In this document: positions 16,619 through 24,320 of the stretch, one piece after another
Position numbering within the stretch: position 1 is the stretch's first letter
How the letters are laid out: each line of letters starts with the position of its first letter
NCBI GenBank assembly: GCA_937910305.1
Contig: CALEPS010000059.1
Coordinates: forward strand, 1-38,107
Length of the DNA stretch: 38,107 nucleotides
Direction: 5' to 3'
From: an uncultured Bacteroidales bacterium
GTDB taxonomy: Bacteria; Bacteroidota; Bacteroidia; Bacteroidales; Paludibacteraceae
The notes under the pieces: model-generated
The model's input: only the letters and a program-made list of their open reading frames with translations
Told to the model about the DNA's origin: nothing
The model's database searches: none
Program-made: the position numbers and the translations under genes

Positions 16619-17224
16619 ATGAAACGACTACTGCGCATAATATGGATTTCCCTTCTCCTCTTTTCCCTCTCCCTTGAGGGAAGAGCCGGAGAGGGGTTTT
16701 CTCGTAACTACGTGGATTCCTGCATGATCAAGATCCAGGACGGCGACACCCTGTATATGGCGTGGCTGCATGAGGTGTGGGTCTATCCGCCTATGAAATT
16801 CAAGAACAAGAAGCAGGAGAAGTTCTACTGGCGGACCGTGCGGGACGTGAAGAAATGTCTGCCGTACGCCAAGATGATCTCCAAGGACATGGAATACGCG
16901 GATGCCGAACTGGCGAAAATACCGGACAAGAAAGAGCAGAAGAAATGGTGGCGTCAGTTCGAGAAGCTGCTCTTCAAGAAATACGAAAAGGACTTCCGCG
17001 GCATGTACGCTTCGCAGGGACGGATGCTGATGATCCTCCTCGACAGAGAGACCGACCGCACCAGTTACGAACTGATCAAGCAATACAAGAGCAAAGCCGC
17101 AGCCAACTGGTGGCAGTTCGTCGCCAAGCTGTTCCGCAATGACCTGAAAGAAGAATACGACGCCACGGACAAGGACAAAATCACCGAGCGCGTCATCAAC
17201 CTCGTCGAAGCCGGACAGTTGTGA
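16619..17224 (+). CDS. DUF4294 family protein
   Basis: 201-residue protein matching the Bacteroidetes DUF4294 pattern: DGDTLYMAWLHEVWVYPP, FYWRTVRDVKKCLPYAK, a charged helical middle (EKLLFKKYEKDFRGM), SQGRMLMILLDRETDRTSYELIK and FVAKLFRNDLKEEYDATD. The N-terminus has a hydrophobic stretch (LLRIIWISLLLFSLSL), so it is probably exported to the periplasm. Right after it the segment SLEGRAGEGF is encoded by a G/C palindromic repeat similar to those near 3,375-3,530. Function is unknown. It follows proS by 31 bp; a weak -7-like ATCTTTG near 16,597 could also start it separately. Confidence 0.85.
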   Translation: MKRLLRIIWISLLLFSLSLEGRAGEGFSRNYVDSCMIKIQDGDTLYMAWLHEVWVYPPMKFKNKKQEKFYWRTVRDVKKCLPYAKMISKDMEYADAELAKIPDKKEQKKWWRQFEKLLFKKYEKDFRGMYASQGRMLMILLDRETDRTSYELIKQYKSKAAANWWQFVAKLFRNDLKEEYDATDKDKITERVINLVEAGQL

Positions 17225-17245
17225 TTATGTTCCGTCTGCATAGCG

Positions 17246-18586
17246 TTAAGCTTGCAGTTTCTTGCGGGAGGCGAAGAGGACGATGAGAGCAGTGATAGCG
17301 GAGAGGGTGTCGCTGACAGGAATAGACCACCACACGCCGTCCAGCGGATCGGCAAAAGCCATCGGCAGCAGCAAAGTCAGCGGAATAAGATAGATCACTT
17401 GCCGCGTCAGACTCAGGAAAATCGACTTGCCCGCCTTGCCGATAGAGGTAAAGAGGTTACCCGTGACCATCTGAAATCCCACAATAAGCATCGAACTGCA
17501 GATAATCCGCATCGGCCGGGTCGTCCGGGTTATCAGGTCAGCATCGTGCGTGAAGATCTTGGTCATCACCTCCGGACAACACTCGCCCAGAACAAACACC
17601 AGTGCCATCACGCCCGTTGCATACGCGCAGGTGATATAAAAGGAACGTAGCACGCGATCATATTGTTTGGCACCGTAGTTATATCCCGCCACAGGCTGCA
17701 TTCCCTGGTTCAGACCCATCACGATCATTGCGAAGATAAAGGTCATTCGGTTGATTACGCCGTAAGACGCTATCGCCATGTCGCCGCCGAAGTTCTTGAG
17801 CTGGTTATTGATAATAATGACCACGAAACAATGGGCGATATTATATAAGAACGGCGACATACCGATCGCCAAGGCACGGCTTGTGATATGCCGGTTAAGC
17901 CGCCAAATCCCCCGATGAAAACGGACTAACTCGTTCTTGTCGAAGAACTTCGTTATCTGCCATATGACAGCCACCGCCTGGCTCAGAACGGTAGCCAGTG
18001 CCGCTCCGCGGACGCCCATCTCCATGCCGAAGATGAAGATCGGGTCCAGGATGATATTCAGAATGACCGCTACGATGGTTGCCGTCATGGAGAAACGCGG
18101 ATGACCTGCCGAACGCAGCAAGGCATTGAGACCGAAATAGATATGCGTCAGTATATTACCATAGAGGATGATCTCCATGTATTCATGGGCGTAGAGGATG
18201 GTATCCTCGCTTGCGCCGAAAGCGTAGAGAATCGGATCAAGCCATATCAGCCCGACCGCCATCACAATAGCCGAGAGGATGACGTTCAGCACAATCACGT
18301 TTCCCAGCACCCTGTTGGCGCGCTCGTAGTCTTTCTCGCCCAGATAGATCGCCAGCAGCGAAGAAGCACCCACTCCGACCAGGCTGCCGAACGCAGCGCA
18401 TATGTCCATAAACGGCTTGGCTACCGTCAACGCGCCCAATGCCAATGCGCCACAGCCGTGACCGATATAAATCGTGTCAACGATATTATACAGCGACGTA
18501 GCCGTCATCGCAATGATGGCGGGCATGGCGTATTTGAAAAGCAGTTTATGTATCGGAGCGGTTCCGAGTTCGGAGGTTCTGTTCAT
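17246..18586 (-). CDS. MATE family efflux transporter
   Basis: 446-residue polytopic inner-membrane antiporter of the multidrug and toxic compound extrusion family, with about twelve predicted membrane segments. N-terminal family sequence is clear: LFKYAMPAIIAMTATSLYNI, then VDTIYIGHGCGALALGALTVAKP and GVGASSLLAIYLGEKDYERAN, with the second half repeating the theme at GLNQGMQPVAGYNYGAKQYDRV. It probably exports organic cations or metabolites using a Na+ or H+ gradient; the substrate is not predictable. It lies 38 bp downstream of mrp on the same strand. That gap holds a perfect 5-bp stem with GCAA tetraloop (18,607-18,620), possibly an attenuation or stability hairpin. Convergent with the DUF4294 gene, 21 bp apart. 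Confidence 0.93.
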   Translation of the reverse strand: MNRTSELGTAPIHKLLFKYAMPAIIAMTATSLYNIVDTIYIGHGCGALALGALTVAKPFMDICAAFGSLVGVGASSLLAIYLGEKDYERANRVLGNVIVLNVILSAIVMAVGLIWLDPILYAFGASEDTILYAHEYMEIILYGNILTHIYFGLNALLRSAGHPRFSMTATIVAVILNIILDPIFIFGMEMGVRGAALATVLSQAVAVIWQITKFFDKNELVRFHRGIWRLNRHITSRALAIGMSPFLYNIAHCFVVIIINNQLKNFGGDMAIASYGVINRMTFIFAMIVMGLNQGMQPVAGYNYGAKQYDRVLRSFYITCAYATGVMALVFVLGECCPEVMTKIFTHDADLITRTTRPMRIICSSMLIVGFQMVTGNLFTSIGKAGKSIFLSLTRQVIYLIPLTLLLPMAFADPLDGVWWSIPVSDTLSAITALIVLFASRKKLQA

Positions 18587-18606
18587 GAATAGTTTAACTT
18601 TTTAAC

Positions 18607-18620
18607 GTCGCGCAAGCGAC
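18607..18620 (-). other. GNRA-capped hairpin between mrp and the MATE gene
   Basis: GTCGC, loop GCAA, GCGAC, inside the 38-bp spacer between mrp stop and MATE start. The spacer is flanked by TTTAAC-type repeats. No T-run follows, so it is not a plain terminator. Confidence 0.45.
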
Positions 18621-18624
18621 CATC

Positions 18625-19674
18625 TTAACTATTTAACAGTTTGCCCGCTATGCGGTCAAACTCTATGGCTGCGGGATGTCCGGCTTGCAGCGTTATCGGC
18701 AGACCCTCGTCGCCTCCCTCGCGGATAGACTGTACCAGCGGGATCTGCCCCAAGAGCGGTACATTCAGTTCCTCTGCTAATTTCTTGCCTCCGTCTTTGC
18801 CGAAGATATAATATCTGTTTTCCGGCAGTTCAGCCGGCGTGAACCATGCCATGTTTTCCACCAGTCCGAGAATAGGCACATTCACCTTCTCGTTGCGGAA
18901 CATCTCCACGCCCTTCCGGGCATCGACGAGCGCAACCGGCTGCGGCGTTGTAACCACGATAACACCCGTCAGTTGCAGTTCGGATATCAGTGTCAGATGG
19001 ATGTCGCTGGTACCCGGCGGCAGGTCTATCAGGAAATAATCCAACTCGCCCCAATGGGCATCTTCTATGAGCTGTTTGATAGCGTTGGAAGCCATTCCGC
19101 CGCGCCATATCACCGCGCTCTCGGGATTGACGAAGAACCCGATGGACAGCATCTTCACGCCGTATTGCTCTATCGGCTCTATCAGCGTCCGTCCGTCTTC
19201 TTCCACCGAATAGGGCCTTGCGTCTTCGCACCGGAACATCTTCGGCATTGACGGACCATGGATATCGGCGTCCAGCAATCCCACACGGTAACCCGCTTGC
19301 GCCAGAGCTACCGCCAGGTTGGCTGTCACGGTCGATTTGCCCACTCCGCCCTTGCCGCTATGGACAGCGATAATATGCTTCGCCCGGACGAGAGAATCGG
19401 TCTTTTGACTTTCGACGTTCGACTTTCGACTAATAACCTTCGTATGGATCTGCGCTTCTATATTAGGATCAATATATGTCTGCAACGCCACCTCGGAGGC
19501 TTTTACGACCGATTTCATGAAAGGGTCGTTGTCCTTCGGAAAAATAAGCGAGAAAGAGACCTTGAAACCGGAGATACGGATATCGTCCTCCAGCATTCCG
19601 CTCTCTATCAGGTCTTTCCCGGTTCCCGGATACCGCACGTGGCGCAGGGCATCAATTACTTGTTGTGGATACAT
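18625..19674 (-). CDS. mrp: Mrp/NBP35-type iron-sulfur cluster carrier ATPase
   Basis: 349-residue cytoplasmic P-loop ATPase of the Mrp/ApbC family, thought to hold and pass on Fe-S clusters. Residues 1-80 are the MIP18/DUF59-like domain. The deviant Walker A GKGGVGKST is at 107-115, followed by GLLDADIHGPSMPKMF and the Walker B region YFLIDLPPGTSDIHL. A CxxC in the C-terminal third, typical of some family members, is not evident here. Residues ~81-92 (ISRKSNVESQKT), in the linker between the two domains, are encoded by a heptad repeat and have no counterpart in the usual family pattern. First gene before the MATE transporter; promoter at 19,719-19,750. Confidence 0.93.
   Translation of the reverse strand: MYPQQVIDALRHVRYPGTGKDLIESGMLEDDIRISGFKVSFSLIFPKDNDPFMKSVVKASEVALQTYIDPNIEAQIHTKVISRKSNVESQKTDSLVRAKHIIAVHSGKGGVGKSTVTANLAVALAQAGYRVGLLDADIHGPSMPKMFRCEDARPYSVEEDGRTLIEPIEQYGVKMLSIGFFVNPESAVIWRGGMASNAIKQLIEDAHWGELDYFLIDLPPGTSDIHLTLISELQLTGVIVVTTPQPVALVDARKGVEMFRNEKVNVPILGLVENMAWFTPAELPENRYYIFGKDGGKKLAEELNVPLLGQIPLVQSIREGGDEGLPITLQAGHPAAIEFDRIAGKLLNS
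19404..19437. repeat. 7-bp-period repeat in frame within mrp
   Basis: TTTTGAC, TTTCGAC, GTTCGAC, TTTCGAC, then TAATAAC on the plus strand. On the coding strand it specifies SRKSNVESQK. The same heptads occur at 22,610-22,650, 23,163-23,198 and 24,055-24,075. Confidence 0.85.
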
Positions 19675-19718
19675 AAACTATTTATAGATACAATATTCCC
19701 CAGGATGGTAAACGAGTA

Positions 19719-19750
19719 CAAAAGTACTGCTTTTTTCTGAGATATGCAAG
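19719..19750 (-). promoter_or_regulatory. Promoter of mrp-MATE
   Basis: Minus strand CTTG (19750-19747), 20-nt spacer ending in A-tract and GCAG, TACTTTTG (19726-19719). Divergent to the CPBP promoter. Confidence 0.85.
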
Positions 19751-19755
19751 TTTTT

Positions 19756-19787
19756 TTTGTATAATTCAAAAAAAAGTTGTACCTTTG
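19756..19787 (+). promoter_or_regulatory. Promoter of the CPBP protease gene
   Basis: TTTG at 19756-19759, 20-nt spacer with an A-tract, TACCTTTG at 19780-19787. The box ends only four bases before the GTG proposed as start, implying a leaderless or very short-leader mRNA. Confidence 0.85.
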
Positions 19788-19791
19788 CGGC

Positions 19792-20691
19792 GTGAAAAAC
19801 GGCATTCATCGCTTCATACAGATCCTGACATGGTTAGGAATCATGTCTGTGCTGACGCTCCTCGCTATGGGCGTATGGATTGTTGTATGGCATGGAAGCC
19901 AGAGTACGGAGAGTCTCAAATGGCTCCAATTCCTCCAAACGATCGGCACATTCCTTCTTCCGCCGATACTGTGCGCCTGGATATGGGACGCCGGACATAA
20001 GCCTTTCGCATGGCTGAAGATGGACCGCGGCGCGGACTGGAGGACCTTCGTTCTGGCTATACTGATTATGGTCTGTGCCATTCCGGCTATCAACCTGCTG
20101 GCGGATCTCAACAGCCGCATCGTGCTGCCCGAAGCCCTGCGGGGACTGGAAGAATGGATGAAAGCGCGGGAAGACGATGCTGCGGCTTTGACGGAACGCT
20201 TCCTGGCTGCAGGCTCTGTCGGAGGATTGCTGATTAACATAGGTCTCATGGCGCTGCTCCCTGCGATAGCAGAAGAGTTATCTTTCCGCGGCGTGCTGCA
20301 AGGTATCTTCACCCATAACCCGTCCCCCGTAACCCATAACCCCTCAACCCCTCACCTCGCCATCTGGGTGACGGCTATTATCTTCTCCGCCATACATATG
20401 CAGTTCTACGGTTTTGTGCCGCGAATGCTGATGGGCGCCATGTTCGGATACGTCCTCGTGTGGACCGGCAGCCTCTGGGTGCCCGTTGTGATGCATTTCA
20501 CCAACAACGGTCTGGCGGTACTGGCTTATTACATTTGGGGAGCGGAAGAAGGAGAAAAAAGTTATGCCGACACTATCGGTGCCGGCACAACATGGTGGTT
20601 AGGCTTGATCAGCCTGGCCGTGGTAATAGCCCTGCTTGTTTTTACATATCGGGGTCTACCAGGATACGGCCGCAGAACTCACAAGGAATAA
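19792..20691 (+). CDS. CPBP (CAAX/Rce1-like) intramembrane protease
   Basis: About 300-residue polytopic membrane protein of the CPBP family (Abi/CAAX protease). The glutamates and arginine of motif 1 are seen in EELSFRGVLQGIF; motif 2 is HMQFYGFVPRMLMGAMFG and the last conserved His/Asn lie in HFTNNGL. The start is uncertain: TTG at 19777 lies before the -7 box and is excluded; GTG at 19792 gives VKNGIHRF and needs a leaderless mRNA; ATG at 19843 would remove 17 residues. Between motif 1 and motif 2 the protein carries THNPSPVTHNPSTPH, encoded by a heptad repeat, in place of the short loop expected. The 3' end overlaps the convergent zinc-ribbon gene by 50 bp. Substrate is unknown. Confidence 0.85.
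   Translation: MKNGIHRFIQILTWLGIMSVLTLLAMGVWIVVWHGSQSTESLKWLQFLQTIGTFLLPPILCAWIWDAGHKPFAWLKMDRGADWRTFVLAILIMVCAIPAINLLADLNSRIVLPEALRGLEEWMKAREDDAAALTERFLAAGSVGGLLINIGLMALLPAIAEELSFRGVLQGIFTHNPSPVTHNPSTPHLAIWVTAIIFSAIHMQFYGFVPRMLMGAMFGYVLVWTGSLWVPVVMHFTNNGLAVLAYYIWGAEEGEKSYADTIGAGTTWWLGLISLAVVIALLVFTYRGLPGYGRRTHKE
20309..20358. repeat. 7-bp-period repeat in frame within the CPBP gene
   Basis: Heptads ACCCATA, ACCCGTC, CCCCGTA, ACCCATA, ACCCCTC, AACCCCT in tandem. They encode the Pro/Thr/His/Asn-rich loop between the two catalytic membrane segments. Confidence 0.8.
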
Positions 20692-21373
20692 TTTTCTTCC
20701 GTGTACGGATGTCCAACTGGCTCTGTGCAGGAATCTTGGCGTGGCAGCCTCCGCAGGAGTCACGCTCGATCTTGACAACTGCCAGACCGTTCCGCGCATT
20801 CTTACGGATACGTTTGAAAGCGGTGAGCAGACGCTCGTCGATTTTCTTCTCCAGTTCACCGGCTTTGAGTACCAGTGCTTCTGTCTCCGCCTTGGTCTCT
20901 GCCAGAATCTGATCCAGCTCCGAACGCTTCTGGTTCAGGTCAACCGTGCGCTCTTCGATGTCCTTAACCGTCTTGGCTTTCTCTGCCGTACGGGCCTCCA
21001 ACTCAGCGGTGTAATGCTTGATCTTGCGCTGCGAAGCCTCGATCTCCAACTCCTGATATTCGATTTCCTTATTAAGATTGTCAAACTCACGGTTGTTGCG
21101 CACCGTGTTTTGCTGCTCGCGGTAACGCGAGATGGAAGCGTTGGCGTTCTCGGTACGTACACGGTGGTCCGAGATTTGGGTCTCGCACTCTTTGATGTCA
21201 TTCTCGATATTCGCCAGACGGGTCTTTAGACCTTCCACTTCGTCGGCCATATCTTTCACTTCCTGCGGCAGCTCGCCGGCTAAGGTACGCAGGGAGTCGA
21301 TCTTGGAATCTACCTGCTGCAGTTCATAGAGGATCTTCAGTTTTTCCTCGATGGTCAATTCTCTTTTTGCCAT
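20642..21373 (-). CDS. Coiled-coil protein with C4 zinc ribbon
   Basis: 243-residue protein. Residues ~10-185 are a long charged coiled coil (LQQVDSKIDSLRTLAGELP, LNKEIEYQELEIEASQRKIK). The C-terminus is a zinc ribbon with two CxxC pairs, CGGCHAKIP and CEFCGRIL. This is the zf-RING_7/CdsZ-HP0958 family, whose members bind RNA or DNA or act as chaperone-like adaptors in different bacteria; the role in Bacteroidales is not established. It is the third gene of DUF5606-nif3-zinc ribbon on the minus strand, 21 bp after nif3, an association common in Bacteroidetes. The C-terminal codons overlap the end of the convergent CPBP gene by 50 bp. Confidence 0.9.
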   Translation of the reverse strand: MAKRELTIEEKLKILYELQQVDSKIDSLRTLAGELPQEVKDMADEVEGLKTRLANIENDIKECETQISDHRVRTENANASISRYREQQNTVRNNREFDNLNKEIEYQELEIEASQRKIKHYTAELEARTAEKAKTVKDIEERTVDLNQKRSELDQILAETKAETEALVLKAGELEKKIDERLLTAFKRIRKNARNGLAVVKIERDSCGGCHAKIPAQSQLDIRTRKKIIPCEFCGRILVDPDM

Positions 21374-21394
21374 AAAATTATCAATTATAAATTA

Positions 21395-22177
21395 TTAATT
21401 ATCAATTAAAACCGGTGTTCTGTCTTTCTCGGATATATAGCATGTTACACCGAGCGGCGCCAGAATATCCCGGAATATCTCGCGTGCGTGACGCTCACTG
21501 ATCCAATGGTCTATATCGATGACCCCTATTCTGCCGTCAGCGTCCTGAAAATCATGGTATTTGCAGTCGGCGGTAAGGTACACATCGGCTTTCTGGGATA
21601 TAGCTTCGCCGATAAACTCTGCTCCGGCCCCTCCGCATAGTGCTACCACCCGAACGGTTTCGCTTGCTGGACGCGTATAGCGGATATAGGTAGGAGAAAG
21701 AATAGTACGCACATGGCTGATGAAATCCGGATAGCGCATCGGTTCGGGCATCGAACCGATAATACCGAGATAATTATACTCTCCCTTGAGCGGAGAGACA
21801 GAGAGGGGTTTATAGTTCTCTATGCCTAATTTGTCGGCAAGACGGGTATTTATTCCGCCGGACACGGAATCCAGACTGGTGTGCGCGGAATAGATAGCGA
21901 TGTCATGTTTGACAGCCTGCTCCACTACGCGTGCCTGCGGGGTCTGACCGCATACCTGTTTCAGTCCATGGAAGAGCAATGGATGGTGGGAGACGATGAG
22001 TTGGCATCCGCGCATAATAGCCTCATCGACCACCTCCGGCGTAACGTCTGTGGTCAAGAGGACGGAGCTGATATCGCGTCCCGTGTCACCTACCTGCATT
22101 CCCGAGTTATCCCAATTCTCCTGGGCACTCCGTGGCGCTACAGATTCTATGCTATTGATAATCTCCCTAAGGAGCAC
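21395..22177 (-). CDS. Nif3-like dinuclear metal-centre protein
   Basis: 260-residue member of the Nif3/YbgI family (often annotated GTP cyclohydrolase I type 2), a toroidal hexamer with a di-metal site. Metal ligands are visible in SHHPLLFHG, SAHTSLD and IDIDHWISERH. Many Bacteroidetes relatives are ~365 residues because of a central PII-like insert; this one is the short form. The start is GTG at 22177, directly after the TAA of the upstream DUF5606 gene (TAAGTG), which implies coupling. Residues around PLSVSPLKGEYN in the middle of the protein look like an in-frame insertion of a G/C palindromic repeat. Biochemical function is not settled for the family. Confidence 0.92.
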   Translation of the reverse strand: MLLREIINSIESVAPRSAQENWDNSGMQVGDTGRDISSVLLTTDVTPEVVDEAIMRGCQLIVSHHPLLFHGLKQVCGQTPQARVVEQAVKHDIAIYSAHTSLDSVSGGINTRLADKLGIENYKPLSVSPLKGEYNYLGIIGSMPEPMRYPDFISHVRTILSPTYIRYTRPASETVRVVALCGGAGAEFIGEAISQKADVYLTADCKYHDFQDADGRIGVIDIDHWISERHAREIFRDILAPLGVTCYISEKDRTPVLIDN

Positions 22178-22600
22178 TTATTTTTGTTCCTCTTCCGGCT
22201 CTTCAAGCGTAAAATCGGTTATGCCGGCGTTAACGAGGATGTTATACCATTGGATGAGTTTCCGGATGTCTGACGGATAAACACGGTCGCGGTCCCAGTT
22301 GGGAAGCACCTCGTCGAACCATGCCTGCAACTCCGGGTTGGAGGCTTTTTTCGGATCCATGGCTACAGGCTTCAGTCCCTCTTTCTTGCCTGCGTTGGTT
22401 AGGACTTCGCTCAACGATATATCGTCAGCGTCAGTAAACATGGATACGTCGCTCAGCGCTACGATCTTGTCACGCGCATAAGTCGGCATACGCTTGCCGT
22501 CCACCAGACTCTCTACAATCAGCATATTATTGCCGCGACTGACCAACTTATACAAACCCGGTTTGCCGGTTATGGCCAGTATTTCCGATAATTTTGTCAT
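22178..22600 (-). CDS. DUF5606 family protein
   Basis: 140-residue protein with the Bacteroidetes DUF5606 signature: LSEILAITGKPGLYKLVSRG, then MLIVESLVDGKRMPTYARDK and VSMFTDADDISLSEVL. The C-terminal part has NWDRDRVYPSDIRKLIQWYN. No known function. It heads the operon DUF5606-nif3-zinc ribbon and is preceded by its own promoter at 22,655-22,686. A heptad repeat occupies the short leader between promoter and start codon. Confidence 0.88.
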   Translation of the reverse strand: MTKLSEILAITGKPGLYKLVSRGNNMLIVESLVDGKRMPTYARDKIVALSDVSMFTDADDISLSEVLTNAGKKEGLKPVAMDPKKASNPELQAWFDEVLPNWDRDRVYPSDIRKLIQWYNILVNAGITDFTLEEPEEEQK

Positions 22601-22607
22601 ATCTTTT

Positions 22608-22651
22608 AGCTTTCTACTTTCGACTTTCTACTTTCGACTTTCTGAAATCCG
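22608..22651. repeat. 7-bp-period repeat in the DUF5606 leader
   Basis: TTTCTAC, TTTCGAC, TTTCTAC, TTTCGAC, TTTCTGA in perfect 7-bp register, transcribed as 5' leader of the DUF5606 operon. Same heptad family as inside mrp and trpB. Confidence 0.85.
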
Positions 22652-22654
22652 CTG

Positions 22655-22686
22655 CAAAATTAGTATATTTTTTTGAGATACGCAAA
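22655..22686 (-). promoter_or_regulatory. Promoter of DUF5606-nif3-zinc ribbon operon
   Basis: Minus strand TTTG (22686-22683), 20-nt spacer, TAATTTTG (22662-22655). Confidence 0.82.
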
Positions 22687-22710
22687 AAATTAGTGTTTTT
22701 TTTGCCAATT

Positions 22711-24042
22711 TTACCCGATATTGACCAAATCGCCGTTCAGGAAACTGTCGTAAGCCGTCATATCGATCAAGCCGTGACCGCTGAGATTGAAGAGGATCAC
22801 TCTATCCTCTCCGGTCTCGATACATTTCTTCGCTTCGCGGATAGTGGCGGCGATAGCGTGACAACTCTCCGGAGCGGGAATAATACCTTCCGTGCGGGCG
22901 AAGAGCAATCCGGCGTCGAAGGACTCCAGTTGCGGGATGTCCACGCCACGCATATATCCGTCTTTGAGCAACTGGCTGACGATTGTACCGGCTCCGTGGT
23001 AGCGCAAGCCGCCGGCGTGGATGTTTGCCGGTTTGAAAGTGTGACCCAGGGTGTACATCGGCAGCAGGGGAGTATAACCTGCGCTGTCGCCGAAATCGTA
23101 TTCGAACTTGCCTTTGGTCAGTTTCGGACAGCTCGCCGGCTCTGCTGCGATAAAATCAATCTGCTTTTGACTTTCGACTTTTGACTTTCGACTATTCAAC
23201 TGGTGTCTCATGAAGGGGAAAGCCAGACCGCCGAAGTTACTTCCTCCGCCGAAACAGGCAATGATCGTATCGGGGTATTCGCCCGCCATAGCCATCTGCT
23301 TCTCCGCCTCCAGACCGATGATGGTCTGGTGGAGCGATACATGGCTCATCACAGAACCCAGCGTATATTTGCAGTTGGGCGTAGTGGTTGCCAGTTCGAC
23401 CGCTTCGGAGATAGCCGTACCCAGCGAACCGGGGTGGTTCGGGTCGGCAGTGATAATATCTTTTCCGGCACGGGTGGACATGGACGGAGAACCGGTCACG
23501 GTGGCGCCGAAAGTACGCATGATACTGCTGCGGTAGGGTTTCTGCTGCATCGAGATCTTCACTTGATATACCGCACATTCCAGTCCGAACGTCTTGGCGG
23601 CGTAACTCAGCGCTGCGCCCCATTGACCCGCTCCTGTCTCTGTCGTCACATTGGTCACACCTTCCTGTTTGCAGTAATAGCACTGCGGAATGGCGGAGTT
23701 CACCTTGTGCGAACCAAGCGGATTGACACTCTCGTTCTTAAAATATATATGCGCGGGCGTACCTAATGCTTCTTCGAGCGCATAGGCGCGCACGAGAGGC
23801 GTAGAGCGGTAGAAACGGTACCGTTCCTGTACTTCCTCCGGGATGTCAATCCATGGGTGGATCTGGTCCAGTTCCTGCTTGGCACACTCGGCGGCAAAGA
23901 TATGCGCCAGATCATCCGCGCTCAGCGGCTCTTTGGTCGCAGGATTCAGCAACGGCAGAGGTTTGTTCACCATATCTGCCTGGATATTATACCATTGGCG
24001 AGGCAGTTCGCTTTCGTCCAACAAAAAACGTTTCTGTTTCAT
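22711..24042 (-). CDS. trpB: Tryptophan synthase beta chain, TrpB2 type
   Basis: 443-residue PLP enzyme that condenses indole with serine (or phosphoserine in some TrpB2). Its length and the sequence YFKNESVNPLGSHK identify the TrpB2 group, which usually acts without tight TrpA pairing. The PLP lysine is K113 in NPLGSHKVNSA; TGAGQWGAALSYAAK and the phosphate-binding CFGGGSNFGG are intact. No other trp gene lies nearby, so it is a stand-alone copy and may salvage indole. The segment NSRKSKVESQK, after AFPFMRHQL, is encoded by a heptad repeat and is an extra loop compared with the family. Promoter at 24,086-24,117. Confidence 0.95.
   Translation of the reverse strand: MKQKRFLLDESELPRQWYNIQADMVNKPLPLLNPATKEPLSADDLAHIFAAECAKQELDQIHPWIDIPEEVQERYRFYRSTPLVRAYALEEALGTPAHIYFKNESVNPLGSHKVNSAIPQCYYCKQEGVTNVTTETGAGQWGAALSYAAKTFGLECAVYQVKISMQQKPYRSSIMRTFGATVTGSPSMSTRAGKDIITADPNHPGSLGTAISEAVELATTTPNCKYTLGSVMSHVSLHQTIIGLEAEKQMAMAGEYPDTIIACFGGGSNFGGLAFPFMRHQLNSRKSKVESQKQIDFIAAEPASCPKLTKGKFEYDFGDSAGYTPLLPMYTLGHTFKPANIHAGGLRYHGAGTIVSQLLKDGYMRGVDIPQLESFDAGLLFARTEGIIPAPESCHAIAATIREAKKCIETGEDRVILFNLSGHGLIDMTAYDSFLNGDLVNIG
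23163..23198. repeat. 7-bp-period repeat in frame within trpB
   Basis: TTTTGAC, TTTCGAC, TTTTGAC, TTTCGAC, TATTCAAC on the plus strand. On the coding strand it reads SRKSKVESQK, almost the same peptide as the insert in Mrp. Confidence 0.88.
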
Positions 24043-24085
24043 ACGGCTTTCTATTTTTGACTTTTGTCTTTCGCAAATTCGGCTG

Positions 24086-24117
24086 CAAAATTACATTTTT
24101 TTTTGCATATGTGCAAA
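24086..24117 (-). promoter_or_regulatory. Promoter of trpB
   Basis: Minus strand TTTG (24117-24114), 20-nt spacer with A-tract, TAATTTTG (24093-24086). A short heptad stretch (TTTTGAC, TTTTGTC, TTTCGCA) lies in the leader near 24,055-24,075. Confidence 0.82.
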
Positions 24118-24178
24118 TTTGTGGCAAAAAAAAATACTGGTATTACCTCCCGAGATACCCCACCATCTCTCGAAAACG

Positions 24179-24232
24179 GTTCGATAATGATTCGATAATG
24201 GTTCGAGAATGAGTCGTAAATGAGTCGTGAGT
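24179..24232. repeat. Five degenerate 11-bp tandem repeats
   Basis: GGTTCGATAAT, GATTCGATAAT, GGTTCGAGAAT, GAGTCGTAAAT, GAGTCGTGAG in register, between the trpB and ncRNA promoters. Confidence 0.8.
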
Positions 24233-24284
24233 AAATTGATAATAGTGCTATGAATTGTAAATTTTATAAAAAAACACAAAAAAA

Positions 24285-24316
24285 TTTGCACATATCAGAA
24301 AATTGTAGTACTTTTG
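24285..24316 (+). promoter_or_regulatory. Promoter of the structured RNA
   Basis: TTTG at 24285-24288, 20-nt spacer, TACTTTTG at 24309-24316; an exact consensus match. No open reading frame of any length follows for 440 bp, which is why it is assigned to an RNA gene. Confidence 0.85.
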
Positions 24317-24320
24317 CGCC

